Below are positions 10,501 to 17,567 of a stretch of DNA of 64,000 nt, piece by piece. How positions within the stretch are numbered: the first letter of the stretch is position 1; the number at the start of each line of letters is the position of its first letter. A program made the translations under genes and the position numbers. The notes under the pieces were generated by a model that was not told where the DNA came from, ran no database searches, and saw nothing but the letters and a program-made list of their open reading frames with translations. The stretch spans positions 2,418,001-2,482,000 of the forward strand of contig NZ_LT707065.1 in NCBI RefSeq assembly GCF_900156745.1, read 5' to 3'. This DNA comes from Achromobacter sp. MFA1 R4 (GTDB taxonomy: Bacteria; Pseudomonadota; Gammaproteobacteria; Burkholderiales; Burkholderiaceae_B).

Positions 10501-11553
10501 ATCAACGCCACCCGCAAGGCCATGGTGGGCGTGGGCTACAAGGTCCAGCGCGCCGCGCACGACCTGTTCTCGGGCCTGGTGAAAAAGCAGACCGCCAAGC
10601 CGCCGGCCACCGTGGGCAAGCCGCCGCTGCGCGAGCAGGTGGTGCACTTCGTGAACAAGAAGATGCCCGGCGGGCTGCCCAAGCAGGCCGCGCGCAAGCT
10701 GCTGGACATTGAAGACGCGAACTACGTGCCGATCATCCGCGATCCCAAGGCCACCACGGCCGACACGGAAGCGGTGTTCTACTTCCCCGGTTGCGGCTCC
10801 GAGCGCCTGTTCTCGCAGGTGGGCCTGGCCACGCAGGCGATGCTGTGGCATGCGGGCGTGCAGACCGTCCTGCCGCCGGGTTACCTGTGCTGCGGCTATC
10901 CGCAGCGCGGCAACGGCATGACGGACAAGGCCGAGCAGATCATCACCGACAACCGGGTCCTGTTCCACCGCGTGGCCAACACGCTGAACTACCTGGACAT
11001 CAAGACCGTGGTGGTCAGTTGCGGCACCTGCTATGACCAGTTGGCGGGGTATGAATTCGAGAAGATCTTCCCGGGTTGCCGCCTGATCGACATCCACGAA
11101 TACCTGCTGGAAAAGGGCATCAAGCTGGAAGGGGCCAAGGGCGTGCGCTACATGTACCACGACCCCTGCCACACGCCCATGAAGCTGCAGGAGCCGATGA
11201 AGACGGTGCGTGCGCTGGTGGGCGACGGCGCGGTCAAGAGCGACCGCTGCTGCGGCGAATCGGGGACGCTGGCGGTCAGCCGGCCCGATATCTCCACGCA
11301 GGTGCGCTTTCGCAAGCAGGAAGAGCTGCTCAAGGGCGACGCCGCGATCCGCAGCGACGGCTTCACGGGCGACGTGAAGGTCCTGACCTCGTGCCCGTCG
11401 TGCCTGCAGGGCCTGTCGCGCTACGAGGGCGACACCGGCATGGAAGCCGACTACATCGTGGTCGAGATGGCGCGCCACATCCTGGGCGAAGGCTGGATGG
11501 AAGACTACGTGCGCCGCGCCAACGCGGGCGGGATCGAACGGGTCCTGGTCTAA
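7594..11553 (+). CDS. DUF3683 FAD-linked oxidoreductase fused to Fe-S and CCG domains
   Basis: A 1319-residue multidomain protein. In order: a DUF3683 N-terminus (residues 1 to about 150); an FAD-binding type 4 domain (about 190-420, [15 protein letters not shown] and [12 protein letters not shown]); an FAD-linked oxidase C-terminal region (about 480-830, [12 protein letters not shown] and [10 protein letters not shown]); two 4Fe-4S clusters ([11 protein letters not shown] near 855 and [11 protein letters not shown] near 916); and two CCG heterodisulfide-reductase/GlpC-like repeats ([10 protein letters not shown] near 1063, [10 protein letters not shown] near 1098, HDPCHTP near 1188, CCGESGTLA near 1219). 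The layout resembles glycolate oxidase GlcD plus GlcF, or a D-lactate dehydrogenase, fused into one chain. A membrane-associated 2-hydroxyacid dehydrogenase passing electrons to quinone is likely. The substrate is unknown. Confidence 0.85.
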   Translation: MNAPLASHILNGAMPPATPARLREIPYNYTSFSDREIVGRLLGEDAWSLLTDLRGERRTGRSARMLYEVLGDIWVVRRNPYLQDDLLDNPKRRKQLIEALHHRLGEIDKRREPGAPAEAGHDPHRDEKVVGLLARARSAIAAFEGEFDQTAMMRKQAQKVLGRITARDNIKFDGLSRVSHVTDATDWRVEYPFVVLTPDSEDEIAALVTACIELGLTIVPRGGGTGYTGGAIPLTWKSAVINTEKFDKLGKVESCILPGLTEPVAVIHAGAGVVTKRVSEAAEAAGFVFAVDPTSAEASCVGGNIAMNAGGKKAVLWGTALDNLAWWRMVDPDGNWLEVTRLDHNMGKIHDVDVARFELKWFDGKGKPGERLLKTETLEIHGRVFRKEGLGKDVTDKFLAGLPGIQKEGCDGLITSARWVLHRMPRHTRTVCMEFFGQARDAIPSIVEVKGYLDGEGKARGAILAGLEHLDERYLRAVGYATKSKRGVLPKMVLIGDIVGDDEDAVAAAASEVVRLANTRHGEGFVAVSPEARKKFWLDRSRTAAIARHTNAFKINEDVVIPLPRMGEYTDHIERINIELSTRNKLKLLGELDAYLCAPLPVGKVDDTDIEATRAEALAERTRQAMELLAATRQRWQWLLDNLDLPLGDALPQLDGLGLGDLRDTLTARLAAQPEARVFEVVQDRTIRVSWKTEVLAGLQRAYSGAAYKQIVDELVAIHGRVLKSRVFVALHMHAGDGNVHTNIPVNSDDYEMLREAHAAVERIMQIARDLDGVISGEHGIGLTKYEFLTEAELAPFQDYKRRVDPNGHFNAGKLMPGADLRHAWTPSFNLMGHESLIMQQSDIGAISESIKDCLRCGKCKPVCATHVPRANLLYSPRNKILATSLLVEAFLYEEQTRRGVSLKHWEEFEDVADHCTVCHKCYNPCPVDIDFGDVSMNMRAVLRRMGRKSFNPGTASAMFFLNAKDPATINATRKAMVGVGYKVQRAAHDLFSGLVKKQTAKPPATVGKPPLREQVVHFVNKKMPGGLPKQAARKLLDIEDANYVPIIRDPKATTADTEAVFYFPGCGSERLFSQVGLATQAMLWHAGVQTVLPPGYLCCGYPQRGNGMTDKAEQIITDNRVLFHRVANTLNYLDIKTVVVSCGTCYDQLAGYEFEKIFPGCRLIDIHEYLLEKGIKLEGAKGVRYMYHDPCHTPMKLQEPMKTVRALVGDGAVKSDRCCGESGTLAVSRPDISTQVRFRKQEELLKGDAAIRSDGFTGDVKVLTSCPSCLQGLSRYEGDTGMEADYIVVEMARHILGEGWMEDYVRRANAGGIERVLV

Positions 11554-11581
11554 ACCCGACAGGTCTTTCGTGCGAATGAAG

Positions 11582-11611
11582 CCGCGGCCAGCGATGGCCG
11601 CGGTTTTTTTT
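11582..11611 (+). terminator. Rho-independent terminator after the DUF3683 gene
   Basis: CCGCGGCCA and TGGCCGCGG form a perfect 9-base stem around GCGA and run into eight T residues. Confidence 0.92.
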
Positions 11612-11628
11612 CGCCCTTCCGCGCCCCT

Positions 11629-11654
11629 CTTGAAACCCAAAAAAGCGATCCCAT
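11629..11654 (+). promoter_or_regulatory. Sigma-32-type heat-shock promoter of the hsp20 operon
   Basis: CTTGAAA (11629-11635), a 13-base spacer, then TCCCAT (11649-11654). This matches the RpoH consensus CTTGAAA-N11..16-CCCCAT at all but one position and lies about 90 bases before the first small heat-shock gene. Predicted transcription start is near 11662. Confidence 0.75.
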
Positions 11655-11715
11655 ACTGGGATTGAAGCGATCAGACCTGCGGTCGTGATTGTGGCGATTG
11701 CCTAGTGTCTGTATC

Positions 11716-11741
11716 GGTCCCTTTTTTCATTCGAGGAGACC
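11716..11741 (+). promoter_or_regulatory. Possible RNA thermometer hairpin over the hsp20 ribosome site
   Basis: GGTCCC (11716-11721) can pair with GGAGACC (11735-11741), leaving one bulged A. A U-A pair and a U-G pair extend the stem inward, with a loop of about 9 bases. The right arm contains the GGAG ribosome site of the ATG at 11745. A weak, bulged stem over a ribosome site in a small heat-shock gene leader is the layout of ROSE-type and related thermosensors. This is inferred from hand pairing only. Confidence 0.4.
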
Positions 11742-11744
11742 CTT

Positions 11745-12188
11745 ATGAGCAACTTTCCATTCAGCGACAGCGGCTTTGCGACCGCGTTCGACGCCATCCA
11801 GGAACACATGGGCCGCGTGCTGCGCGGCGCGGGCGTGCCCGCTGCCTTGCGCGCCACGCCGCAGGCCTACTTTCCGCCGGTCAACGTCGGCGTGTCGGGC
11901 GACTCCATCGAGGTCGTCGCCTTCGTGCCCGGCATGGAGCCGGACGCCCTGAACGTATCGATCGAAAAAAGCCTGCTCACCATCAGCGGCGAACGCAAGC
12001 CGCAGGAGCTGCCCGAGGGCGCCCGTTACTACGCGCGGGAACGCGCCCAGGGCCGTTATACGCGGGTGATCGAACTGCCCGCGGATGCGGACCCCGACAA
12101 CGTGCAGGCGCGCTACACCGACGGCTGCCTGGCCATTTCCATCAAGCGCAAGGAATCGGCCAAGCCCCGTACCGTCGCCGTCCAGTAA
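11745..12188 (+). CDS. Small heat-shock protein, Hsp20/alpha-crystallin family (first of pair)
   Basis: A 147-residue ATP-independent holdase chaperone. The alpha-crystallin domain spans about residues 45-140 (FPPVNVGVSGDSIEVVAFVPGM, then LTISGERK, ending in DGCLAISIKRKES). The N-terminal arm is short and holds FSDSGFATAFDAI. It has a good AGGAG ribosome site and sits behind a sigma-32-like promoter, so heat induction is expected. A second hsp20 gene follows after 29 bases, indicating a two-gene operon whose products may co-assemble. Confidence 0.92.
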   Translation: MSNFPFSDSGFATAFDAIQEHMGRVLRGAGVPAALRATPQAYFPPVNVGVSGDSIEVVAFVPGMEPDALNVSIEKSLLTISGERKPQELPEGARYYARERAQGRYTRVIELPADADPDNVQARYTDGCLAISIKRKESAKPRTVAVQ

Positions 12189-12217
12189 CCCCCTAAAACC
12201 GCAAAGGAGTATCGATC

Positions 12218-12613
12218 ATGAATGAACGCAAAGACCTGACCGTGCCCGCGGAAGGGGCGGTTTCCGAAAAGCGCGATGCGCGCGGCGTGACCGTGCCGGC
12301 CGTGGATATCTACGAAGACAAGGAAGGCATCACCCTGCTGGCGGACCTGCCCGGCGTATCCAAGGAGAGGCTGCGCATCAACGTCGAAGCCGACGTGTTG
12401 CAGATCGAGGGCGAAGCGTCGGTGGAGACGCCCAGCGACCTGCGGCTGGTGCTGGGCGAAATGCGCGCGCCGCTCTTTCGCCGGGCATTCCGCCTGGGAC
12501 AGGAGTTCGATCGCGCGCAGATCAGCGCCAGCCTGAAACAGGGCCTGCTCACGCTGCGCATCCCGCGCGTGCGCGAGGCGCAGCCGCGGCAAATTCCCGT
12601 CGTGGCGGGCTGA
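12218..12613 (+). CDS. Small heat-shock protein, Hsp20/alpha-crystallin family (second of pair)
   Basis: A 131-residue Hsp20 protein with the alpha-crystallin core at about residues 25-125 (VPAVDIYEDKEGITLLADLPGV, RLRINVEADVLQIEGE, QGLLTLRIPRV). Its start is preceded by AAAGGAG. Sequence divergence from its upstream partner is high, so this is an old pair of distinct subfamilies rather than a recent tandem copy. The gene ends just before a G+C-rich hairpin, directly after which an insertion sequence has landed. Confidence 0.92.
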   Translation: MNERKDLTVPAEGAVSEKRDARGVTVPAVDIYEDKEGITLLADLPGVSKERLRINVEADVLQIEGEASVETPSDLRLVLGEMRAPLFRRAFRLGQEFDRAQISASLKQGLLTLRIPRVREAQPRQIPVVAG

Positions 12614-12622
12614 GCCCGGAGC

Positions 12623-12645
12623 GGGGCGCCGCGAGGCGGCGCCCC
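12623..12645 (+). terminator. G+C-rich hairpin after the hsp20 operon, abutting the IS element
   Basis: GGGGCGCCGC (12623-12632) and GCGGCGCCCC (12636-12645) form a perfect 10-base stem with a GAG loop. No T tract follows: the insertion sequence begins at the next base. Joining the sequence across the element gives TGCGAAAAA after the hairpin, so even the ancestral site lacked a T run. It may slow decay of the mRNA rather than terminate it. Confidence 0.55.
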
Positions 12646-12673
12646 TGACCCGTCCTGCCATAGGTTGACACCT
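12646..12673. repeat. IS3-family terminal inverted repeat (left in window)
   Basis: 28-base end beginning TGACCCGTCCTG. It matches the complement of 13950-13977 except at three internal positions. It lies downstream of orfB. Confidence 0.9.
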
Positions 12674-12695
12674 ACGGCACGGTATCCGTAGCAGG

Positions 12696-13523
12696 CTACG
12701 GACTGAACACCCGATGAACTTCATCGGGTGTTTTGCATTGTAGGGACAGGTGCGGTCGCTCGGTGTTGTAGATATCGACGGACTGCTTGACCATGAGCCG
12801 GGCTTGGGCCAGATCAGCGGGCCTGTGGAGCAACAACTCTCCCTTCAGGATGCCGTTGACCCGTTCTGCCAAGGCATTCTGGTAGCAGTCGTAGCCGTCA
12901 GTCATTGAGCAACGGATGCCGTGCCGCGCGTGCAGGCGCTGGTAGTACGTTGAGCAATACTGGATTCCTCGATCCGAGTGGTGCACCAGCGATTGGCTCG
13001 AGCGCCGCGAGCGCAGCGCCATCTCCAGTGCGCGGCGCACCCCCTCGGTTTGCAGATTCTCTGCCACGTGGTACCCCACGATCTTGCGCGAGTAGGCGTC
13101 AGTCACCAAGCTCAAGTAGGTGCACCGCTGGGCGGTCGGCAGGTAGGTGATGTCGGCTACCCAGACCTGCTCGGGGCCCGTCGGCACCACTTGGCCTTCG
13201 CCTGCCTTGAGCAGGTTCGGGTGGCGTCGGAAGCGGTGATGGCTATCTGTGGTCTTGTGATACGCCCGGCGCGGCCGCACCAGCATCCGGGCGCTGCGCA
13301 GGATGTCGAACAGCGCATCGCGCCCGGCCTTGATCCCCGCCTCGCGTAGCGGCTGGCCCAGCACGTGATGCAGCTTGCGCGTACCCAACTTCGGTTGACG
13401 TACCCGCAGCGCGGTGACCATTGATACCACTTGGCATGCCTGCTGCTGGCGCTCGCGCTCTTTATGCCTGCTCTTGTAATACGCCTGGCGGCTATGGCCC
13501 ATGTAACGGCAAGCCCTTGCCAC
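12696..13523 (-). CDS. IS3-family transposase OrfB (DDE integrase catalytic part)
   Basis: A 275-residue frame as read from an internal GTG. In vivo it is expected to be made mainly as the C-terminal part of an OrfAB fusion. It carries an HTH_21-like N-terminus (RYMGHSRQAYYK) and an rve integrase core with the catalytic triad: Asp in VWVADITYLP, Asp in VHHSDRGIQY and Glu in NALAERVNGILKGE. The frame is complete to its stop at 12696. It lies in the -1 frame relative to orfA, and the frame is open back through the shift site, reading AFGQVLTQKLVQGLS before the GTG. Confidence 0.92.
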   Translation of the reverse strand: MARACRYMGHSRQAYYKSRHKERERQQQACQVVSMVTALRVRQPKLGTRKLHHVLGQPLREAGIKAGRDALFDILRSARMLVRPRRAYHKTTDSHHRFRRHPNLLKAGEGQVVPTGPEQVWVADITYLPTAQRCTYLSLVTDAYSRKIVGYHVAENLQTEGVRRALEMALRSRRSSQSLVHHSDRGIQYCSTYYQRLHARHGIRCSMTDGYDCYQNALAERVNGILKGELLLHRPADLAQARLMVKQSVDIYNTERPHLSLQCKTPDEVHRVFSP

Positions 13524-13525
13524 GC

Positions 13526-13924
13526 TCAGCCCTTGGACGAGCTTTTGCGTGAGGACTTGCCCAAAGGCTTTTTTACGACGCGTACCCCGTAATCCTTCTC
13601 CAACACATTGACCACGGCCTCAAACAACTGCGCCTTCTCGCGGGCTTCCTTGAGCTGAATCTCCAGTTCCTTGATCCGCTGCTCGGGGGTAAGCACTTTG
13701 CCTTGACGATCCATGTCCACTCCTCTGACCGTCGGCAGGCTCCAGCCGCTTAGTCCCGGCCGACCATGCTTGCGCAGCCACACCAGCACCGTCGACCGAC
13801 CTTGGATTCCATAGCGGCGCTGAGCCTCTTTGTACGTCAGCTCGCCTTTTTCCACCTGCTCGACAACGGACAGTTTAAAAGCCAGGCTGTAGTCCCGCTG
13901 GGTGCGCTTGATCCTTGATTCCAA
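13526..13924 (-). CDS. IS3-family transposase OrfA (DNA-binding part)
   Basis: A 132-residue protein with an N-terminal helix-turn-helix (YSLAFKLSVVEQVEKGELTY, then KEAQRRYGI) that binds the element ends. A leucine-zipper-like coiled coil follows (IKELEIQLKEAREKAQLFEAV, residues about 85-105) and mediates dimerisation in IS3 elements. Alone it typically acts as a regulator of transposition; fused to OrfB by frameshifting it forms the active transposase of about 409 residues. Confidence 0.92.
   Translation of the reverse strand: MESRIKRTQRDYSLAFKLSVVEQVEKGELTYKEAQRRYGIQGRSTVLVWLRKHGRPGLSGWSLPTVRGVDMDRQGKVLTPEQRIKELEIQLKEAREKAQLFEAVVNVLEKDYGVRVVKKPLGKSSRKSSSKG
13568..13574 (-). other. Programmed -1 ribosomal frameshift site (A6G)
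   Basis: On the minus strand the heptamer A AAA AAG lies near the end of orfA, exactly in the X XXY YYZ phase (codons GTA AAA AAG). Slipping back one base continues as GCC TTT GGG CAA, in the orfB frame, with no stop before the orfB GTG. This is the canonical slippery sequence of the IS3 family. Confidence 0.85.
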
Positions 13925-13949
13925 TTGACTCTCCCTTTTTCTCTCAAAA

Positions 13950-13977
13950 AGGTGTCAACCAATTCCAGGACGGGTCA
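13950..13977. repeat. IS3-family terminal inverted repeat (right in window)
   Basis: 28-base end whose complement begins TGACCCGTCCTG. It lies 25 bases upstream of the orfA start, so it also overlaps the likely transposase promoter region. Confidence 0.9.
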
Positions 13978-13984
13978 CCCTGCG

Positions 13985-14017
13985 AAAAAAAGCCGCGGTC
14001 GTCGGACCGCGGCTTTT
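13985..14017 (-). terminator. Rho-independent terminator of the first Bug gene
   Basis: AAAAGCCGCGGTC and GACCGCGGCTTTT form a perfect 13-base stem around GTCG. Read on the minus strand it ends in a run of seven T. It closes the leftward gene at 14047. Confidence 0.9.
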
Positions 14018-14046
14018 GCGCGAAAGGCAGGGTGACGCCGGGGGCG

Positions 14047-15015
14047 TCACTCCAGCTTGATGTTCGCCTTCTTGATGACGTCCGCCCAGGCGGCGCGCTC
14101 CTGTTCGGAATAGGCCTTGAAGTCCTGGGCCGACATCGGCATGGGAATGACGCCCATGTCCAGCATCTTCTGCGACACCGCCGGCGACTTGAGCGTGGCG
14201 TCCAGGTCGGCCGACAGCTTCTTCACCACCGCTTCCGGCAGGCCGGCGGGGCCCACCAGGCCTTGCCAGGCGTACGCCGTGAAGTTGGCCACGCCCTGTT
14301 CGGCCATGGTCGGGACGTCCGGCAGCACCGGCACGCGATCCGGCGTGGCGGCAGCCAGCACGCGCAGTTTGCCGGCCTTGACGTTGGGCAGGCCCGAGCC
14401 CAGGTCGATGAACATCATGTCCACCTGGCCGCCCAGCAGGTCCTGGATGGCGGGCGCGGCGCCCTTGTACGGCACGTGCAGCACGTTGGCGCCCGTGCGC
14501 TGCTTGAAGAGTTCCAGCGCTAGGTGATGCGGCGAGCCCGCGCCGGCCGAAGCCGACGTCAGTTTGCCTGGGTCTTTCTTGGCCGCGGCGATCACCTCTT
14601 CGACCGTCTTGTACGGCGAGTTGACGTTCACGGCCAAGAGCAACGGGAACTTGGCGATCCCGCCGATATAGGTGAACTTGGCCGGATCGTAGGACAGCTT
14701 GGCGTACAGCGACGAATTGAAGGCCAGCGTGCCCGAGTCGGCCGTGCCGACCAGGTAGCCGTTGGGCTCCGCCTGGGCGATGGCCGTGGCGCCGATGATG
14801 GTGCCCGCGCCGGGGCGGTTCTCGACCACGATGGTCTGGCCCAGCGTCTTTTCCAGGCTGCTGGCCACCGTGCGCGCCACCACGTCGGTGCCGCCGCCGG
14901 CGGGATAGGGAACGATCCAGCGGATCGGTTGCGTGGGCCAGGATTGGGCGCAGGCCGCGGTGGCGGCCAGCGACAGGGCGGCAAGCGCCAGCAGGCGCTT
15001 TGCATGCTTGTGCAT
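14047..15015 (-). CDS. Bug-family tripartite tricarboxylate transporter substrate-binding protein
   Basis: A 322-residue periplasmic solute-binding protein with a signal peptide (MHKHAKRLLALAALSLAATA, cleavage near CAQ). The TctC/Bug fold starts at WPTQPIRWIVPYPAGGGTD, and family motifs VVENRPGAG and DVPTMAEQG are present. Bug proteins bind carboxylates or other small metabolites with high affinity. As is usual for this hugely expanded family, no membrane subunits lie nearby. The ATG at 15015 is chosen because it gives the signal peptide and has a GAGGAGA ribosome site. The ligand cannot be predicted. A strong terminator follows. Confidence 0.9.
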   Translation of the reverse strand: MHKHAKRLLALAALSLAATAACAQSWPTQPIRWIVPYPAGGGTDVVARTVASSLEKTLGQTIVVENRPGAGTIIGATAIAQAEPNGYLVGTADSGTLAFNSSLYAKLSYDPAKFTYIGGIAKFPLLLAVNVNSPYKTVEEVIAAAKKDPGKLTSASAGAGSPHHLALELFKQRTGANVLHVPYKGAAPAIQDLLGGQVDMMFIDLGSGLPNVKAGKLRVLAAATPDRVPVLPDVPTMAEQGVANFTAYAWQGLVGPAGLPEAVVKKLSADLDATLKSPAVSQKMLDMGVIPMPMSAQDFKAYSEQERAAWADVIKKANIKLE

Positions 15016-15176
15016 GGAGTGTCTCCTCGTGCGGGGTGTCGTGAGCGCGGCGCCCGCGTCGTTGATCGACGTCAACTTTGCGCCGCATTTTTTTGCGTCG
15101 CTATTATGCCTTGCGCCTACGCAAAAAGGGGGCCGCGCTTTGGGCCCCGTCAAATGCCCATGCCCGCGCAAGCCGC

Positions 15177-15896
15177 TTATTGCGGGTCCGGATAGCTGCG
15201 TGCGCCGAAAATGGCCGAGCCGATACGCACTTCGGTCGAGCCTTCTTCGATGGCAAGTTCGAAGTCGCCGCTCATGCCCATGGACAGGCGGTCCAGCGAT
15301 ACGCCGGCAATGCGCTCCTGCGCCAGGCGATCGCGCAGTTCGCGCAGCGCGCGAAAGCACGCGCGCACCTGGGCCGGATCCGGAGAATTGATGGCCAGCG
15401 TCATCAGCCCCCGCACGTGCAGCGTGGGAAAGTCCGCGGCGATGCGCCGCAGGAAGGGGGCCACGTCTTCGGGCGCCATGCCGTATTTGCTGGGTTCCGG
15501 AGAGGTCTTGACCTGCACGAGCACATCCAGGGTCCGGCCCTCGTTTTGCAGGCGGCGGTGCAGGGCCTCGGCCAGTTCGACGCGGTCCAGGGACTGCACT
15601 TCCGCGGCGTCGCGGGCGGCATCCTTGGCCTTGTTGGTCTGCAGGTGGCCGATCAGCACCCATTTCAGCCCGTGGCCCGCCAGCGCGACGGCCTTCTGGC
15701 GGATCTCCTGCGTCTTGTTCTCGCCGAAACGGGTCAGGCCCAGCGCCATGGCCTCGCGCAGGGCGTCCTCGCCGAAGGTCTTGCTGACGGGCAGCAGGGT
15801 CACGCTGTCGGGACGGCGGCCGGCGCGCTCGCAGGCCTCTCGGATGCGTTGCTGGATCCGGGCGAGGCGCCCGGCCATGGTGTCTTCGGCGATCAT
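15177..15896 (-). CDS. YggS-family PLP homeostasis protein
   Basis: A 239-residue cytosolic PLP-binding protein (PLPBP/YggS/PROSC family) that buffers free PLP and affects amino-acid pools; no catalysis is established. The PLP lysine lies in TLLPVSKT, followed by FGENKTQE and KWVLIGHLQTNK. The phosphate-binding end shows in LSMGMSGDFELAIEEGSTEVRIGSAIFG, split over two strands. Two closer starts are possible (ATG 15896 or six codons in); 15896 is used. It is divergent from the PLP aminotransferase gene. Confidence 0.9.
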   Translation of the reverse strand: MIAEDTMAGRLARIQQRIREACERAGRRPDSVTLLPVSKTFGEDALREAMALGLTRFGENKTQEIRQKAVALAGHGLKWVLIGHLQTNKAKDAARDAAEVQSLDRVELAEALHRRLQNEGRTLDVLVQVKTSPEPSKYGMAPEDVAPFLRRIAADFPTLHVRGLMTLAINSPDPAQVRACFRALRELRDRLAQERIAGVSLDRLSMGMSGDFELAIEEGSTEVRIGSAIFGARSYPDPQ

Positions 15897-15999
15897 GCAG
15901 CTCTCTGGCAAAAACGGGATGTCCCATAGTGTAGGACGTGCTCCGCACCTCCCGCCACGCGGGCGGTTTCAGGCGCTGGCCGCGCCCGTGACCCTGTCG

Positions 16000-16029
16000 T
16001 TGACCCTGTCAGAGCGGCAGGCTTAGAAT
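16000..16029 (+). promoter_or_regulatory. Sigma-70-type promoter of the aminotransferase gene
   Basis: TTGACC (16000-16005) and TAGAAT (16024-16029) are 18 bases apart, which gives a start near 16036 and a leader of about 87 bases. A 9-base direct repeat GACCCTGTC overlaps the -35 region. Confidence 0.6.
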
Positions 16030-16122
16030 TTGCGGAGATTTGTTTATATTTCAAAGTTCTATGCCGTCCGGCGCCGCCCATTCGGGCGACACGTTCCCCC
16101 CCTCCTACTCAGCCCTTCCGCC

Positions 16123-17364
16123 ATGTCCAGTGCAGCGCCCGAATACGCCTTTGCCACGCCGTTCCTGAATCCCCCCGCCTCGCCCATCCGATCGCTCATG
16201 CCCTACGCCATGCGTCCGGGCACCATTTCATTGGCCGGCGGATATCCGGCGCAGGAGCTGTTCGACGTCGACGGCCTGTCGATCGCGTCCTCCCAGGTCA
16301 TGGCCCGGCTGGGCACGTGCCTGCAGTACTCCAACATCGACGGCCAGGCCAGCCTGCGGCATGAGTTGGCGCGGCTGTCCGCGGCGCGCGGCCTGGTCTG
16401 CAACGCCGACACGGAACTCGCCGTGACGGGCGGATCGCAGCAGGCGCTGGCGCTCCTCACGCGCGTGATGCTGCAGCCCGGCGACCACGCCATCATCGAA
16501 TCGCCGGCTTTCCCGAATTCCGTGCAGGCCTTGCGCTACACGGGCGCCACGGTGCACACCGTGCCCTCCGGCCCCGACGGCATCGACGTGGATGCGCTGG
16601 ACGAGCTGGCTGCGCGCGTGAAGCCCAAGATGGTGTGCGTCGTCGCTTCGTTCTCCAATCCCTGCGGCGCCACCATCTCGCGCCAGCGCCGCCTGCGCCT
16701 GCTGGAACTGGCCGTCAAGCATCGCTTCCTCCTCGTCGAGGACGATCCCTACAGCGAGCTGCGCTTTGCCGGCGAAGCCGTGCCGCCCATCGCGGCGTTG
16801 GCCGAAGGCGAGGCGCGCCACTGGGCCGTGTACCTGGCCAGCATGTCCAAGACCATGGCCCCGGCGCTGCGCATCGGCTGGCTGGTCGCCCCGCCGGAGA
16901 TCCGCCGCCGCTGCGTCGGCGCCAAGGCCGCCGACGACATGGCGTCCTCGGCCTGGATCCAGGAAATCGTGGCGCAGTACCTGGCCAATGGCCGCTACGA
17001 CGAACACGTGCCGCGCATCCGCGCCGCCTATGGACTGCGCTGCACGGCCATGGCCGAGGCCCTGGCGCGCGAGCTCGACGGCCGCATCACGTTCAGCAAG
17101 CCCGAGGGCGGCATGTTCTTCTGGGCGCGCCTGACGGGCGACGTGGACGCCACGCGCCTGCTGCCGTATGCCATCGAGCATGAAGTGGTCTACGTACCCG
17201 GCAAGGCGTTTTACGCCGACGCGGCGCAGGCGGACCTCTACGCCATGCGCATGTCGTTCGCGACCATGAACGAAAGCCAGATCGCGCAGGGCATGGTGCG
17301 TCTGGGCCGCGCGCTGGACGCGTGCCAGGCCAACGAGCCGGTGTCCATTTCGCTGGCGGCTTGA
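16123..17364 (+). CDS. PLP-dependent aminotransferase (fold type I, MocR/2-aminoadipate type)
   Basis: A 413-residue class I/II aminotransferase without the GntR N-terminal domain. It resembles 2-aminoadipate/LysN and valine-pyruvate-type enzymes. Seen are RPGTISLAGGYPAQELF near the start, the substrate loop TGGSQQALALL, NPCGATIS, EDDPYSEL, and the PLP lysine in LASMSKTMAPALRIGW (about residue 243). The ATG at 16123 is the family-like start. The gene lies ahead of an amino-acid binding protein in the same direction, suggesting a role in amino-acid use. The exact substrate pair is not known. Confidence 0.87.
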   Translation: MSSAAPEYAFATPFLNPPASPIRSLMPYAMRPGTISLAGGYPAQELFDVDGLSIASSQVMARLGTCLQYSNIDGQASLRHELARLSAARGLVCNADTELAVTGGSQQALALLTRVMLQPGDHAIIESPAFPNSVQALRYTGATVHTVPSGPDGIDVDALDELAARVKPKMVCVVASFSNPCGATISRQRRLRLLELAVKHRFLLVEDDPYSELRFAGEAVPPIAALAEGEARHWAVYLASMSKTMAPALRIGWLVAPPEIRRRCVGAKAADDMASSAWIQEIVAQYLANGRYDEHVPRIRAAYGLRCTAMAEALARELDGRITFSKPEGGMFFWARLTGDVDATRLLPYAIEHEVVYVPGKAFYADAAQADLYAMRMSFATMNESQIAQGMVRLGRALDACQANEPVSISLAA

Positions 17365-17567
17365 CCTCGCGCAGCGTCGCGCCTGCCTCGCATTGCTATC
17401 CTTCCTGATCATGCCCGCCGGCCCGAGCCGGCGGCGTGGCTGGGCATGCCTCGGCATACCCCGGCATACCTAAATAAGCGCCTGTTATTTGGCGGGGGCG
17501 CTTCATGTCGATAAGCTGCTTGCCTCGGCGCGCGTTCGCGCCCGGTAGCAGAACAGGAATCCAGGTC

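Larger units (their letters stand above)
12646..13977 (-). mobile_element. Complete IS3-family insertion sequence
   Basis: This 1332-base element is bounded by 28-base terminal inverted repeats: TGACCCGTCCTG...GGTTGACACCT at 12646-12673, and its complement at 13950-13977, with 25 of 28 positions matching. It is flanked by a 3-base direct repeat CCC (12643-12645 and 13978-13980), consistent with IS3-family target duplication. Inside are orfA and orfB on the minus strand, linked by a programmed frameshift site. Both frames and both ends look intact, so the element may be active. The subgroup was not assigned. Confidence 0.92.

Noticed and set aside
7534-11640. A 1368-codon open frame on the minus strand opposite the DUF3683 gene
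   Set aside because: It mirrors the plus-strand gene in a G+C-rich genome where antisense frames are often stop-free. Its translation is low-complexity His/Arg/Ala-rich and has no recognisable domain.
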